Positions 11,634 to 21,300 of a DNA stretch of 34,540 bases are shown here, piece by piece (the stretch's first letter is position 1; each line of letters starts with the position of its first letter). The stretch is from Rhizaria sp. SCN 62-66 (lineage: Eukaryota; Rhizaria, unplaced). A program made the translations under genes and the position numbers. The stretch covers positions 1 through 34,540 of the forward strand of contig MEDY01000337.1 in assembly GCA_001724265.1 (NCBI GenBank), given 5' to 3'. The notes under the pieces were generated by a model that searched no databases, was not told the DNA's origin, and saw only the letters and a list, made by a program, of their open reading frames with translations.

Positions 11634-14600
11634 ATGTCCCGCGCTGCTCTCCTGCGGGACGTGATCCTGGCACTCCACTGCGGCCCTTCAACCTCGGTCT
11701 CCTACACCTGGACCGCCCTCACCGCCCCCAGCAGCAACAGCAGCGACAGCAACATCACAAGCACTGCTGCTGCGGTCGTTCCAGCTGCTGACAAAGCCAC
11801 TACGAATGTGGCTGCGGCTGCTGCTGGCTCGCTTGCCGGCCCTGTGGCGGCCGGTGACGGCGACGTGATCGTCGCGCGCGTCCCCAGCGGCTACCACCTC
11901 TCGCCCTCCGTCCCCGCTCACAACACAACCCCTAACAGCACTCACTCAAATAACGCTGCAACTGCTGCTACTGCTGTCTCTCCCCCGGGGTCCGCGCTGT
12001 CGCCCGCCGAGCACCACGTGCTGTTGGCCGCGCTGGATGCCGCCTTCCTGGCGCACCGCCTCGAGTGCTTCGTCGCGCGCTACGGTAACCCCGACCCCGC
12101 CTCCTCACTCTGCGCCAAGTCACACGCGGGCGCCGGGCCGCTGAGTCTGGCCGAGGCGGACGCGCTGTGCGCAGGCGCATGGTCCCTGCGCCACGCGTTA
12201 TCCGCTCACAGTCACTCCTCCTCACACAGGCACAGCCACTCAAACTCCGGCTCTGTCTCTGGCTCTGGCACTGGTTCCGTCTCTGGCTCCGGCTCCGGCT
12301 CCGTGCGGCTGCCGACGCCGCCCCGCGTGCGCCCCAGCCCTGCGCTGGCAGCCTTCTGCGCGGGTCTTACGCGCTACCTCGACCTCCACTACCGCCCCGC
12401 GGTCGCCTCCCTGCTCGCGTTGCTGCCGCGCCTCGCCCCCGCCACGCTCTCACACAGTAATCCCAGCAGCAGCAGCAGTCTCCGCCGCAGCAACCCCAGC
12501 AGTCTTTACAGCAGCAACCGCAGGAACAGTAACAGCACGAGCAGCAGCGCAGTGTTCGAATCGGCGTCGTACTTTTTCGGTCCCGCGCTCGCGCAGACCG
12601 GCGCCGTAGCGCGCGCCCTGCTGCCGCCACTGACCGCGCTCGTCGCCCTGGCCAGCGCGGTGGTGGCCCCCGCAGCGCCCGTCGCCGCGCTGCTGCGCGC
12701 GCGCCCCGCGCTGCTCCCCGTCGCGCGCCGCGGTCTAAGTGCCTCCCGTGTAAGTACCGCGGTGGGCGAGTGCTGGCGGCGGCCGCTGCGCGGGCTAGCT
12801 ATCGTACAGAGCATCCATGACGCGGCCGCTCTGCTCCCGCTGCCCGCGCCCAGTGTGGGGGGCAGCGTGGGCGGTGTGGGCGGTGTGGGCAGCGTGGCGA
12901 GTGCGGGTGGGGCTGTGCACTGCGTGCTGCTGAGCGTGGAGACGGCGTTCATCACGCAAATCGCTCTGCTCTGCAGCCGCAGCAGCAGCAGCAGCAGCAA
13001 CGGCGACGGCAGCATTGTCAATAGTAGCAATCACTGCGTCGCTAGTGGGACTAGTTTGGGGTACTTACACGGGGTAAGTACCGGCGGCAGTGCGAGCGTG
13101 GACGTGGTGGCCGCAGCCGACCCGTGGGGAGAGTTGTTCTTCGCCCAGAGTCACGCAAACGCCCACCACGGTCATGGCCACGGCCACGGCCACGGTCACG
13201 GTCAGTTGGCTGCGCACAGGTACCTGAGTGGCAGCAGCAACAACGCAGTGTACGACAGCAACATTACCAGCCGCAACACCGACGGCGACGACAATGACGC
13301 CGACGACGACGCCGATGATGACGACGACGACGACGACGACGATAGCGACTACAGCGGCGTCGTCAGCAGCAGCAGCAGCAGCAGCCGCGGCGGCGACAGC
13401 AGCTTCCACCGCGGTGCGCTGGCCCGCCTGCAGGCCTTGATGCCGCCAGGCACTCTGCACGCCGCCGCCGCGCTCGCCGCCGCGCCCGCCGCGCCGCGCC
13501 TTCGCCCCTCGCGCCTGCCCTTTGCCACCGGCGGGACAGTCACGAGTTCCATCCCGAGTGTTGGCGTAGGCTCCGCGAGCGCGGCGGTGGTGGCGGGCGC
13601 GGCGTCGCTGGTGGTGCCTTTCGCGGCGGCCACGGCGCTGACCGACATCGTGGCGGCGCAGTACTGGCTCACGGTCCTCGCGCCGCCCCCGTCCTCTTCT
13701 GCTATATCGGCCACTGGGCATGGCCACTCTGCGGCTGCGGCGGCGGCCTTTGCGGCGGCTGCGTTCGCGGCCGTGGCCCGTGCGATCCGGGGCGTCACGG
13801 ACCCCTTTGCGCTGCCGCAGCTGCTGCTCTATAGCCAGGATGCGGGCCATAGTAGGGACGCGGGGGTGCGGGCGTGGCTGCGCGCGCTGCTGTGGGCGCC
13901 CGCGGGCGCGGGCATGGGCGAGGTCGCCGCGTGGGCCGACGCGGTGTCCGCGGTCTCCAGCATCATCACAGCTGACGACTGCGCTGCGAGCGGGAAGCTG
14001 TGCGGACTGCTGGGCATCACTACTGGCCACGCTGACGGCAGCGCGCTCAGTCAGCAGCAGCAGCAGCAGCAACAATTGCGTCTACTCCGGTCGATGCCCT
14101 CTGACGCTGTGCTAGCTCGCGTCATCGCGCACGGCCGCGCGCTATGCTTCTCTGCGGACGCCAATCTCAGCAATATCCAGGGCAATGTCGCCGGTACCGA
14201 CAGCGCGGCCAGCAACAGCAACAGCAATATGCTCGTGCCTGTATCTGGCCCAGGCTTTCCCGCCGACTCGAACCCCGCCGCCGCCGCTGATGCTGCTGCT
14301 GCTGCTGCTGCCGACGCGGCCGCAGTATCGGTGTCGGCTGCCGTATCGCTGTCGCCGCTGCGTCTGGTGCGACTTAACTTCCTGTGGCGCGCCGTGGCGG
14401 CTCTGCGCGCCGACGTCTCGCGCGCGCTGCTGACGCCGGAGCACTGCGCGCAGCAGTCGCTCTCTGACTACGGCGATGCTGACGGACAGCTATCACTGTC
14501 GCGGCCGCAGTCGCAGCGGGTGTTCTTCAGCCAGCAGACGCGGTGGCTGCTCGCCGGCGTCCGCGCGCTCGCGCCCCAGTCTAAATATCCAATTAGCGCT

Positions 14601-17600
14601 CGTGGCGTGACTCCGTCTGGCTCAGTGCCGCGCCCTCTGGTGCCCCTGGGTTACTCGAACGCTGCCCCTAGCTCTGACGGCGCAGGCTTGTCTGCGCGCG
14701 ACTGTGGGCTGGCCGCGGCAGTGCTGTTGCTGCAGCGCGTGGCGTTCTGCGGCGAGGGCGCGCTCTGGCAGGCCTTCCTCGCCGCCGCCACCACCGCTGA
14801 CCACGCCGGCACCGGCGTCAATACCGGCGGCGGCAAGGGCGGCGGCGACGGTGACGGGAGCGCGGGGGCGGCGCTCGCAGCTGCGGCGGCTGCGGCGTAC
14901 GCGGCGGCCATCACGACCGCCGCCGTGACCGACGAGACGCACACGCGCGGTGGCGGCAGCTCTGGCGCCGGCGCGAGTTTAAGTGCCTCCGGCGGTGTAA
15001 GTGGGTCTGGGGTAAGTACCTGGGCGCGGCTGGCGCGGATACTTAGCGTCGAATGGGAGAACGCGCTGGCCCTTACATCCAACACGCTGACCCTTACACC
15101 CGCAAGATGTGCACTTAGCGCGCATGCGAATGACAACGGCAACTGCAGCGGCAACGGCAGCGGCAGCGGTGCCGACAGCCCTCGTGACGCAGCGAGCGCG
15201 GCGGCCGAGGCGCGCTACCAGGCCCTGCTGGCGCAGACGGCGCTCACGGTCACGCTGCCCACTGTCGTCTACCCCGGCTTCGCGCACGCGGACTTCCTCA
15301 TCCCGCCGCCCACTTACACCGCTCCAAGTGCCCGCAACAGCGGCAGCGCGAGCGGCCCTCGCAGTACATACAGCGGAACCCGCGGGGGCGCGTTCCGCTC
15401 GCCGCCGCTGCTCACGGTCGTCGGCAGCGGCGCCCACAGCCCCCGCAATGGCGTGCTCAGTCTCGCCGCCGCGGCCCACGCGCGCCGCCGCCGCCTGCCA
15501 CTGCCTCCGTCACCGCACCCGCCACAGTCTCCCAGCAGCAACAGCAGCGGCCACGGCGGCTACGGCGTCTACAACGTTGCAGAGCCCTCGCTGCTGGGCG
15601 TGCGGGTGAGCGCAGGGCTGCTTACCGTGCCGCCGCGCCGCTTCTCGCTGCGGCGCCAGCTCACGGTCACCGCCGCGCTCGCGATGCCCACGGTTACCAC
15701 GGTCACAGCGCCGCACTCAGTCACCGCGGGCGCCGCGGGGGGCGGGCTAAGGGTCCCCTTGGCCGGCGTCAGCGGGTTTGCCGTGCTACTGAGTGACTAC
15801 TTGCCGATGGCCACCCCCGCGGCCGGGCCCGCGGTCGCGGCCGCACTCGGCGCCGCAAGCAGCCAGCTCAACTCCAACGCGGGCAGCGTGAGCGCGGGCG
15901 GCTTGGCGGTGCCGCAGGGCTTGACGGTGCCGCAGTGCTTGTTCGAGTACCCGCCCGTCGCCGGAGGCCTGCTCTCCGTCGAGTTCACCGCAGTCAGCAC
16001 TCCCCCAGGCCGTGTTAATAACGGCCGCCACAGCACCAGTCTCAGCAGCAGCGGCGCGGCTGTGTCGCTCACGGTCGCGGTGTTCCTGCGGCCCGCAGGC
16101 GGCAGCACTGCGCTGCCTCCGCACGGCGCCAGCGCCGGCAGCGGCAGCGGCAGCGCGCCGCGGCTGCTCGCGTCGGTGCTGGTGCCGCCTGGCGCGGCGC
16201 TCACGCAGGCCCTCACATCCCCGTCTAAGGGGTCACAGGGCGCTGAGGTGACCGTGAGCGCGGCCGGGGAGACCCTCACGGTCTCCTGGCGTCCGTCTGG
16301 TGTAAGTACCCCGCAGCAGCAGCAGAGTGTAAGTGGGTGGTTGGGAGTGCTTACGTGCGCGCTCCCCAGCCCCTTACACTGGCTCATCAGGGGCCCCGGT
16401 GCCACTGCGCATGTCACGCTCGCCGCCATCACCGCCACCACAACGGCGACAACGACGCATGCACCCGCTGCTAATGCTGCTGCTGCTGCGGCTGCTGATG
16501 AACTAAGTACCCCCTTAGACTGCGGCGGCGGCGTCGTGCTGCGCGCGCTGTCTCTGTCCGAGGCGCCCCTGCCGCCGCCGCCGCCGCTGCTGGCGCGCGC
16601 GGCGCTGGCCACGGTGGCGACGCTCGCGGACACCGCGCCTGCCGCGGCCCGCGCCCGCACGCGCGGCGCGCTCGCACAGCTTTTCGCGGCCGTGCCACCG
16701 CTTGACGGCGCCACGGCCCTGCTCTCCGTGCCGGCGCCGCCAGCGGACCAGAGCGGCGCCGTGGCCCAATCACACGGCGCAGCAGTGACCGTGAGCGCGG
16801 CGGCGGCGTGCGCGCTGGCGCCGGCGCTGCCGCTGCTGGCGGCCTTCGCGACGCCCGCGCCCGCGCCGCTGCCCGCCGCGGCGGCCGCCTTCGCCGCCGC
16901 GCTGCCGCTGCCGCCGCTGACGCTGGCGCTGCCACTGCCGGCGCTAGCGCCGCTGCTGCTGCCGCCGCAGACGCTGGCGCGCGTGGCGGCCGTGACCGAG
17001 ACGCTGTGTCGCTGGCAGCTCACGCGCGCGCGCGCCGCACAGGCCGCCGTCAGCGCGCGCAGGCTCGCGGCGGCCGTGGCGGCGGGCCGCGGAGCCGCGC
17101 GCGCGCTCTTGGCGGCCTCGTCGCCCGCTGCCGCACTTTACGCCTCCACGAGCAGCGCGGCCGGCGGCGGCAGCAGCAGGTTTGGCAAGTCTCGTCCGCT
17201 GTACGGCGCCGGCGCGGCGAGCGTCCCCGGTGGCGGCGGCGCCAGCGACGGCGGTGCGCCCCCGCAGTCGGTGTCGCTGCTGCTGCGGCGCTTTTGCGTG
17301 CTGCGGCACCGCGTGCACGCCTTCTTCTCCGTGCTTTGCAACCACGCGCAGACGGCCGTGGTCGCGCCCGCCTTTGCCGCGCTGCCATACCCGCTCCGCG
17401 ACAGCGTTACTCAGTCTACATCTTCGTCTCCGTCTGCGCTCACCGCCGCCGCCGCTGCGCCGGGGCTGTCGCTGGCGGGGCTGCGCGCGAGCCTCGAGGC
17501 GGGCGCCGTGGCCGCCGTGGAGGAGGGCTTGTGGGCGCGCGACGCCGCCGTGGCCGACGCGCTGCTCGCCGCGTGCGCCGCGCTCGACACCGCCGCCGCT

Positions 17601-17921
17601 GCCGTGGGCGCCGCCGCCGAGGCGGCCGAGGCGGCGGTGCGGCGTTGGGGCCGGGTCGCGGCCGTGTTTGCCGCGGGTGCGGGCCCGCTGGCGCACCGCG
17701 AGGCGGGCCGCGAGGAGGTCGAGGCCGCGGTCGCCGTGCTGGGCGCGGGCCACGCCGCCTGCGCGCTGCTCGTGCCGGCCGTCTCCGCGGCGGAAGCCGC
17801 CGCAGGGCGCGTCGCCGTCGTTGCCGCGCTCTGGCGTCAGCGCGCGCTGCTCGCGCCCGTCAAGGGACCCGCGGGCAGGGAGGCGCTCGAGAGCCTGCTG
17901 CTGCAGCTGGGCGCACTGTGA
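11634..17921 (+). CDS. TUBGCP4: Gamma-tubulin complex component 4 (GCP4) homologue, expanded
   Basis: A single 2095-residue exon. GCP4 is a subunit of the gamma-tubulin ring complex that nucleates microtubules. Conserved blocks appear in family order: an N-terminal LLRDVILALHCGP helix with a nearby SYTW (5-25); ALAAFCAGLTRYLDLHYRPA (about 240), like the AFCTGL block; YLHG then DPWGELFFAQ (about 480-505), like the WMLHG...EEFFI block; MPSDAVLARVIAHGRALCFS (from 821), like the PSYIPVRVAE block; FCGEGALWQAFLAA (about 1038), like the GRGELFQAF block; an LPPQTLARV...LCRWQL region (about 1775-1795); and FCVLRHRVHAFFSVL (about 1887), like the C-terminal LRNHMAFLVDNL helix. Typical GCP4 is about 670 residues. 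The excess is Ser/Asn/His/Asp-rich inserts and a 280-residue beta-rich insert (about 1320-1605). GCP4 fits better than GCP2, 3, 5 or 6 because of the PSY/RVAE-like and GRGELFQAF-like blocks. Confidence 0.8.
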   Translation: MSRAALLRDVILALHCGPSTSVSYTWTALTAPSSNSSDSNITSTAAAVVPAADKATTNVAAAAAGSLAGPVAAGDGDVIVARVPSGYHLSPSVPAHNTTPNSTHSNNAATAATAVSPPGSALSPAEHHVLLAALDAAFLAHRLECFVARYGNPDPASSLCAKSHAGAGPLSLAEADALCAGAWSLRHALSAHSHSSSHRHSHSNSGSVSGSGTGSVSGSGSGSVRLPTPPRVRPSPALAAFCAGLTRYLDLHYRPAVASLLALLPRLAPATLSHSNPSSSSSLRRSNPSSLYSSNRRNSNSTSSSAVFESASYFFGPALAQTGAVARALLPPLTALVALASAVVAPAAPVAALLRARPALLPVARRGLSASRVSTAVGECWRRPLRGLAIVQSIHDAAALLPLPAPSVGGSVGGVGGVGSVASAGGAVHCVLLSVETAFITQIALLCSRSSSSSSNGDGSIVNSSNHCVASGTSLGYLHGVSTGGSASVDVVAAADPWGELFFAQSHANAHHGHGHGHGHGHGQLAAHRYLSGSSNNAVYDSNITSRNTDGDDNDADDDADDDDDDDDDDSDYSGVVSSSSSSSRGGDSSFHRGALARLQALMPPGTLHAAAALAAAPAAPRLRPSRLPFATGGTVTSSIPSVGVGSASAAVVAGAASLVVPFAAATALTDIVAAQYWLTVLAPPPSSSAISATGHGHSAAAAAAFAAAAFAAVARAIRGVTDPFALPQLLLYSQDAGHSRDAGVRAWLRALLWAPAGAGMGEVAAWADAVSAVSSIITADDCAASGKLCGLLGITTGHADGSALSQQQQQQQQLRLLRSMPSDAVLARVIAHGRALCFSADANLSNIQGNVAGTDSAASNSNSNMLVPVSGPGFPADSNPAAAADAAAAAAADAAAVSVSAAVSLSPLRLVRLNFLWRAVAALRADVSRALLTPEHCAQQSLSDYGDADGQLSLSRPQSQRVFFSQQTRWLLAGVRALAPQSKYPISARGVTPSGSVPRPLVPLGYSNAAPSSDGAGLSARDCGLAAAVLLLQRVAFCGEGALWQAFLAAATTADHAGTGVNTGGGKGGGDGDGSAGAALAAAAAAAYAAAITTAAVTDETHTRGGGSSGAGASLSASGGVSGSGVSTWARLARILSVEWENALALTSNTLTLTPARCALSAHANDNGNCSGNGSGSGADSPRDAASAAAEARYQALLAQTALTVTLPTVVYPGFAHADFLIPPPTYTAPSARNSGSASGPRSTYSGTRGGAFRSPPLLTVVGSGAHSPRNGVLSLAAAAHARRRRLPLPPSPHPPQSPSSNSSGHGGYGVYNVAEPSLLGVRVSAGLLTVPPRRFSLRRQLTVTAALAMPTVTTVTAPHSVTAGAAGGGLRVPLAGVSGFAVLLSDYLPMATPAAGPAVAAALGAASSQLNSNAGSVSAGGLAVPQGLTVPQCLFEYPPVAGGLLSVEFTAVSTPPGRVNNGRHSTSLSSSGAAVSLTVAVFLRPAGGSTALPPHGASAGSGSGSAPRLLASVLVPPGAALTQALTSPSKGSQGAEVTVSAAGETLTVSWRPSGVSTPQQQQSVSGWLGVLTCALPSPLHWLIRGPGATAHVTLAAITATTTATTTHAPAANAAAAAAADELSTPLDCGGGVVLRALSLSEAPLPPPPPLLARAALATVATLADTAPAAARARTRGALAQLFAAVPPLDGATALLSVPAPPADQSGAVAQSHGAAVTVSAAAACALAPALPLLAAFATPAPAPLPAAAAAFAAALPLPPLTLALPLPALAPLLLPPQTLARVAAVTETLCRWQLTRARAAQAAVSARRLAAAVAAGRGAARALLAASSPAAALYASTSSAAGGGSSRFGKSRPLYGAGAASVPGGGGASDGGAPPQSVSLLLRRFCVLRHRVHAFFSVLCNHAQTAVVAPAFAALPYPLRDSVTQSTSSSPSALTAAAAAPGLSLAGLRASLEAGAVAAVEEGLWARDAAVADALLAACAALDTAAAAVGAAAEAAEAAVRRWGRVAAVFAAGAGPLAHREAGREEVEAAVAVLGAGHAACALLVPAVSAAEAAAGRVAVVAALWRQRALLAPVKGPAGREALESLLLQLGAL
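13164..13205 (+). repeat. His-Gly coding hexanucleotide repeat
   Basis: Repeated CACGGC, CACGGT and CATGGC units code for an alternating His-Gly tract inside GCP4, directly after the DPWGELFFAQSH block. It is a low-complexity insertion into a loop of a conserved fold. Confidence 0.85.
13281..13385 (+). repeat. Asp (GAC/GAT) run followed by Ser (AGC) run
   Basis: Within GCP4 a nearly pure GAC/GAT tract (13281-13350) encodes a poly-Asp region, and an AGC tract (13363-13385) encodes poly-Ser. Both are trinucleotide microsatellites in the same loop insertion as the His-Gly tract. Confidence 0.85.
14052..14075 (+). repeat. CAG trinucleotide repeat, poly-Gln
   Basis: A run of CAG ending in CAA codes for a poly-Gln tract in GCP4, just before the conserved MPSDAVLARVIAHG block. 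A GCT run at 14289-14311 codes for poly-Ala shortly after the block. Both are expansions flanking a conserved helix. Confidence 0.85.
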
Positions 17922-18308
17922 AGGCTGCTTCATAGACACTCTCACACGCGGTCGCGCGGGAGTATCGCAGCTGCGCCAGCTTCATAATCTTTCAGACTGA
18001 ACCTGTTTGACGATTTTATTGTATATTTAGTTGGTTTAGCATACATATACTTCTTTGATAGCTTTCACAACTCACGGTGCAAGTATCGCCAACAAAGTCT
18101 AGTGCTTTATATTTTCACAGTGCGCAGTCTTAGCGCACAGTCATCGTACAAAGTATGATGGCTAATGATGTCTTATGATAATCATGTGTACTTTGTATAA
18201 TTTAAAGAATGAAAACTAGATACATATTAAATTTCGCGCAGATTTCAAGACTAATGCGCGAATTCCCCTTATAAATTGCCTATTTCAGCATAAATATCTC
18301 CTCTTGTC
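17922..18308. other. Convergent intergenic gap (GCP4 / PIG-B 3' ends)
   Basis: This 387-bp AT-rich gap separates two facing stop codons (GCP4 stop ends at 17921, PIG-B stop starts at 18309). For the minus-strand gene a possible AATAAA signal is seen as TTTATT at 18015-18020, about 290 nt past its stop. No clear AATAAA is seen for GCP4. No gene or RNA is recognised here. Confidence 0.5.
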
Positions 18309-21300
18309 TCACACATTGTGCCTGTAGGAGCGCGCCCTCGCCACGGCCTCGCGCTCCCCAGGCGCCCACGAGCGCTCGAAAACGAGCATCTCCTTCTCGT
18401 CCTCGGAGTGCGAGTGGAAGAAGGGCGAACCCGCGGTCGGCAGGTAGCCCCACGCACGGAGGAACGGCTTGATTTCGCGCGCCACCGTGTCGAACACCAC
18501 GATGTACGTCGGGGCCAGCTCCACCGCCTTAATGACCCCACTTACGCCAGCGCCAGCGCCAGTGTTCGCCGCGGCAGGGCGGCACAGCGCGAGCGTGTGC
18601 GCGGACTTCATGCCCACCTCGTGCTTGTTGTCGGCGCTGTTGGCGCTTACGACACTGTACGCGCGCGACACAGCGCCCGCGAGCTGCAGCGACAGCGGGA
18701 CACGAGGCACATAGAGCCCGCCGTCGCCGTCGCCCGGCGCCGCGCCGCCCTCGCGCGGCCTGACTTCCGGCGCGGGCGGCCTGACTTTGAGTGCGAAGCG
18801 GAGCCGCGGGTCTTTCTCGATCGCCATCGCGTTGGCGGGCACGACGCCGCGCCAGCCGAGATGTCCGCATTCGCTCACACTGCCGTTACGAGTGTCTACG
18901 GCTGCCGCGGCCGCGTCGGCAGGGGACGGGGGCAGCCCGTAAAGCGCGAGCACGAGCGCGAGCGCATTGTCCTTCAGCAGGTTGGTCTCGGAGTCCTTGT
19001 TGTAGCCGTTCAGCATCGCACCGCCGCCGCTCTTGCCACCGCCGCCATGACTGCTGCCGCTGGTGCCGTCCCTGTTCGCGTGTGCGATGAGCGCGCCCGT
19101 ACTGGGGTCGAAGAGCGGCGCGCACTCGAGCTGCCGCAGCGCGACCCGCACCGTGACGCGCTGCTCGTACTTCGTGGTGGCACCCGTGACCGCGTGTTCC
19201 AGGCCGAGCCGCCTGCGCGCCGCGGCGGGGAAGTGCAGGAAGGAGCGATAGGGAGTCGTGTGGCACGGCAGCAGCAGCGCCACAGAGGCCGCCACCGCCA
19301 CGGCGTCGTACGCGGGCAGCGGCGGCGCGGCAGAGCGCAACAGCGCGGCCAGCGCGACGCTCGTGCTTCCGCTGCCTCTCGGCCTGCTGCCACTGCCGCC
19401 GCCGCTGCCGCCGCTGTTGTCGGCTGCGGCGTCGGCGCTGGCGTCGGCGCTGGCGGAGGTCTCGAGGAGCGCAAGCAGCGCCTGCTCCAGCTCCAGCTCG
19501 CTCATGCCCACGCCGATGCCGCCGCTCTTGCCGATCGCACTGTCACTGCCGCTGCCGCTGTCGCTGCCGCTGTCGCTGTCGGTGTGAGTGTATATCGGGG
19601 TGATGGTGACGCCCATGGGCAGAAGCTCGCTGGCGCCGCTGCTGCCCACATCGAGCTCCGCGTCGGCCTGGTAGTAGCGCCCAGCGCTGCCACCGCCACC
19701 GACCCCGACACCGCTCTCTCCGTCGCCGCTGCCGCTGCTGCTGCTCGCGGAGGTGAAGCGTCTGGCGACGGCGATGCCCGTGGCGGCCTCCAAGTGGCCA
19801 AGGCGCGAGACTACCGCGGCCGCGGCGGCCGCCTCGCCGCGCCGGCTGATCGCGTTGGCGACCGCGGACATCGCCGCGATGGGCGCGGACTGGTGCCAGA
19901 GGCCGAAGTAAGCCGCGGCGGCCCCCGACGCGGCCGCCACGAGCAGCAGCAGCGCCGCGAGGGACGCGCGCGTGACGTAAGGCCCCGCCGCGCCCGCCAG
20001 CGCCGCCGCCGCCGCCGACGCGAGCGAGCCGAGCAGACTGGGCTCATTGCCGCAACCGCTACCGCTGCCGCTACTGTTGCGCGCGTGGCTGTGGGGATGC
20101 GGGCGCGAGGCCTGCGGACGGGGACGCAGGCGCAAACGCTGCTGCTGGCTACGTGCTGCGTCTTTGCTCACATCTGCTGCAGTTGCGGCGGCGGCGCTCT
20201 CTGCGTTAGAGCGCGAGCGCGAGCGGACGCGGATAGGTCGCTTCGAGGGGCTGCCACCCATAGTGAAGGGGCGGGGGCGGGGAGGCTCATTGGCTGCGGC
20301 CTTAACAGCGCTCGTATTTGTAGTTCTGACAAAAAGGGCATCATTCGTCGCAGATGCAAACGACTCCAGCGTCGGGGGTGCAAGCGCAGACGCATTCGCA
20401 CTCGCGGGCGTCGGTGTCGCAGTCATCGAGGCTAGCGAAGACGACGACGACGACGATGACGAGTGATAGAGAGAGACAAAGCCGCTGGCGCTCTTGGTTC
20501 CCTGGCTCGCGCGCGCGCTGCCGCTTCCCGCAGCAGAAACGGTGGCGGGGGCGGGAACAGTGAACGACACCGGCGTGGATTCAACAGCAGCAGTTTTGCC
20601 GAGAGGACGCGGTGTACTCACGAGTGCACTGTTATGCCGCGGCGTGCTCGTAATGGCGGCACGCGTGATCATCGCGGACCTGCGCTCCGCTGCCCGCGCC
20701 GCCGCAGCCACGTGCGCGTCCGCGCTCACGGTCAGTGCCCCCGCCGCTCTTGACTTCGACTGCGCTCTCGCCTTAGGCAGTGCCGCAACGCCGTCCTCTG
20801 TTTGATCATAACCGTCATCATCTTCATCGTTATCATCCTCATCAGCGTCATCCTCATCGCCATCGTTGTCGAAATCAAGCGCAGCCACCGGCTCGTCCTC
20901 GCCGACGCCGCCAGCGCCCGCGTGTTGCGCGTGGTGTGAATGCGAGTGCGCGCGCGGGGAGCTGGACGGCGAGTGCGCCGCCCACAGGTACGCGCCCGCG
21001 GGCGTGCGCGTGACGGCGCCGCGGGGCGTGGCCGCGAACGCAGTACGAAACCGCGCCACCGACACCGCGGCCGAGGCCGCGGCCGAGGCCGAGGCTGAGG
21101 GCGTCGCGCCCCTGACAGGCGCAGTCGCAACGGCCGCGGCAGCGGCAGTGGCGGTGGTTGCAGTCGCTCTGTGCGCAGGCGAGCCCGCGGCGACGAGCTG
21201 CATCGCCGTCGCGGTCTGGCTGGGGTTCCGACTGTGGCTATGGCTATGGCTGTGAGTCGGGGAAGGGGAGCTGGTGGCCACGGTCAGGTGCTTGAACCCA

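Noticed and set aside
11481-11678. Small minus-strand frame overlapping the GCP4 start
   Set aside because: It overlaps the ATG region of a well supported gene and has no recognisable motif.
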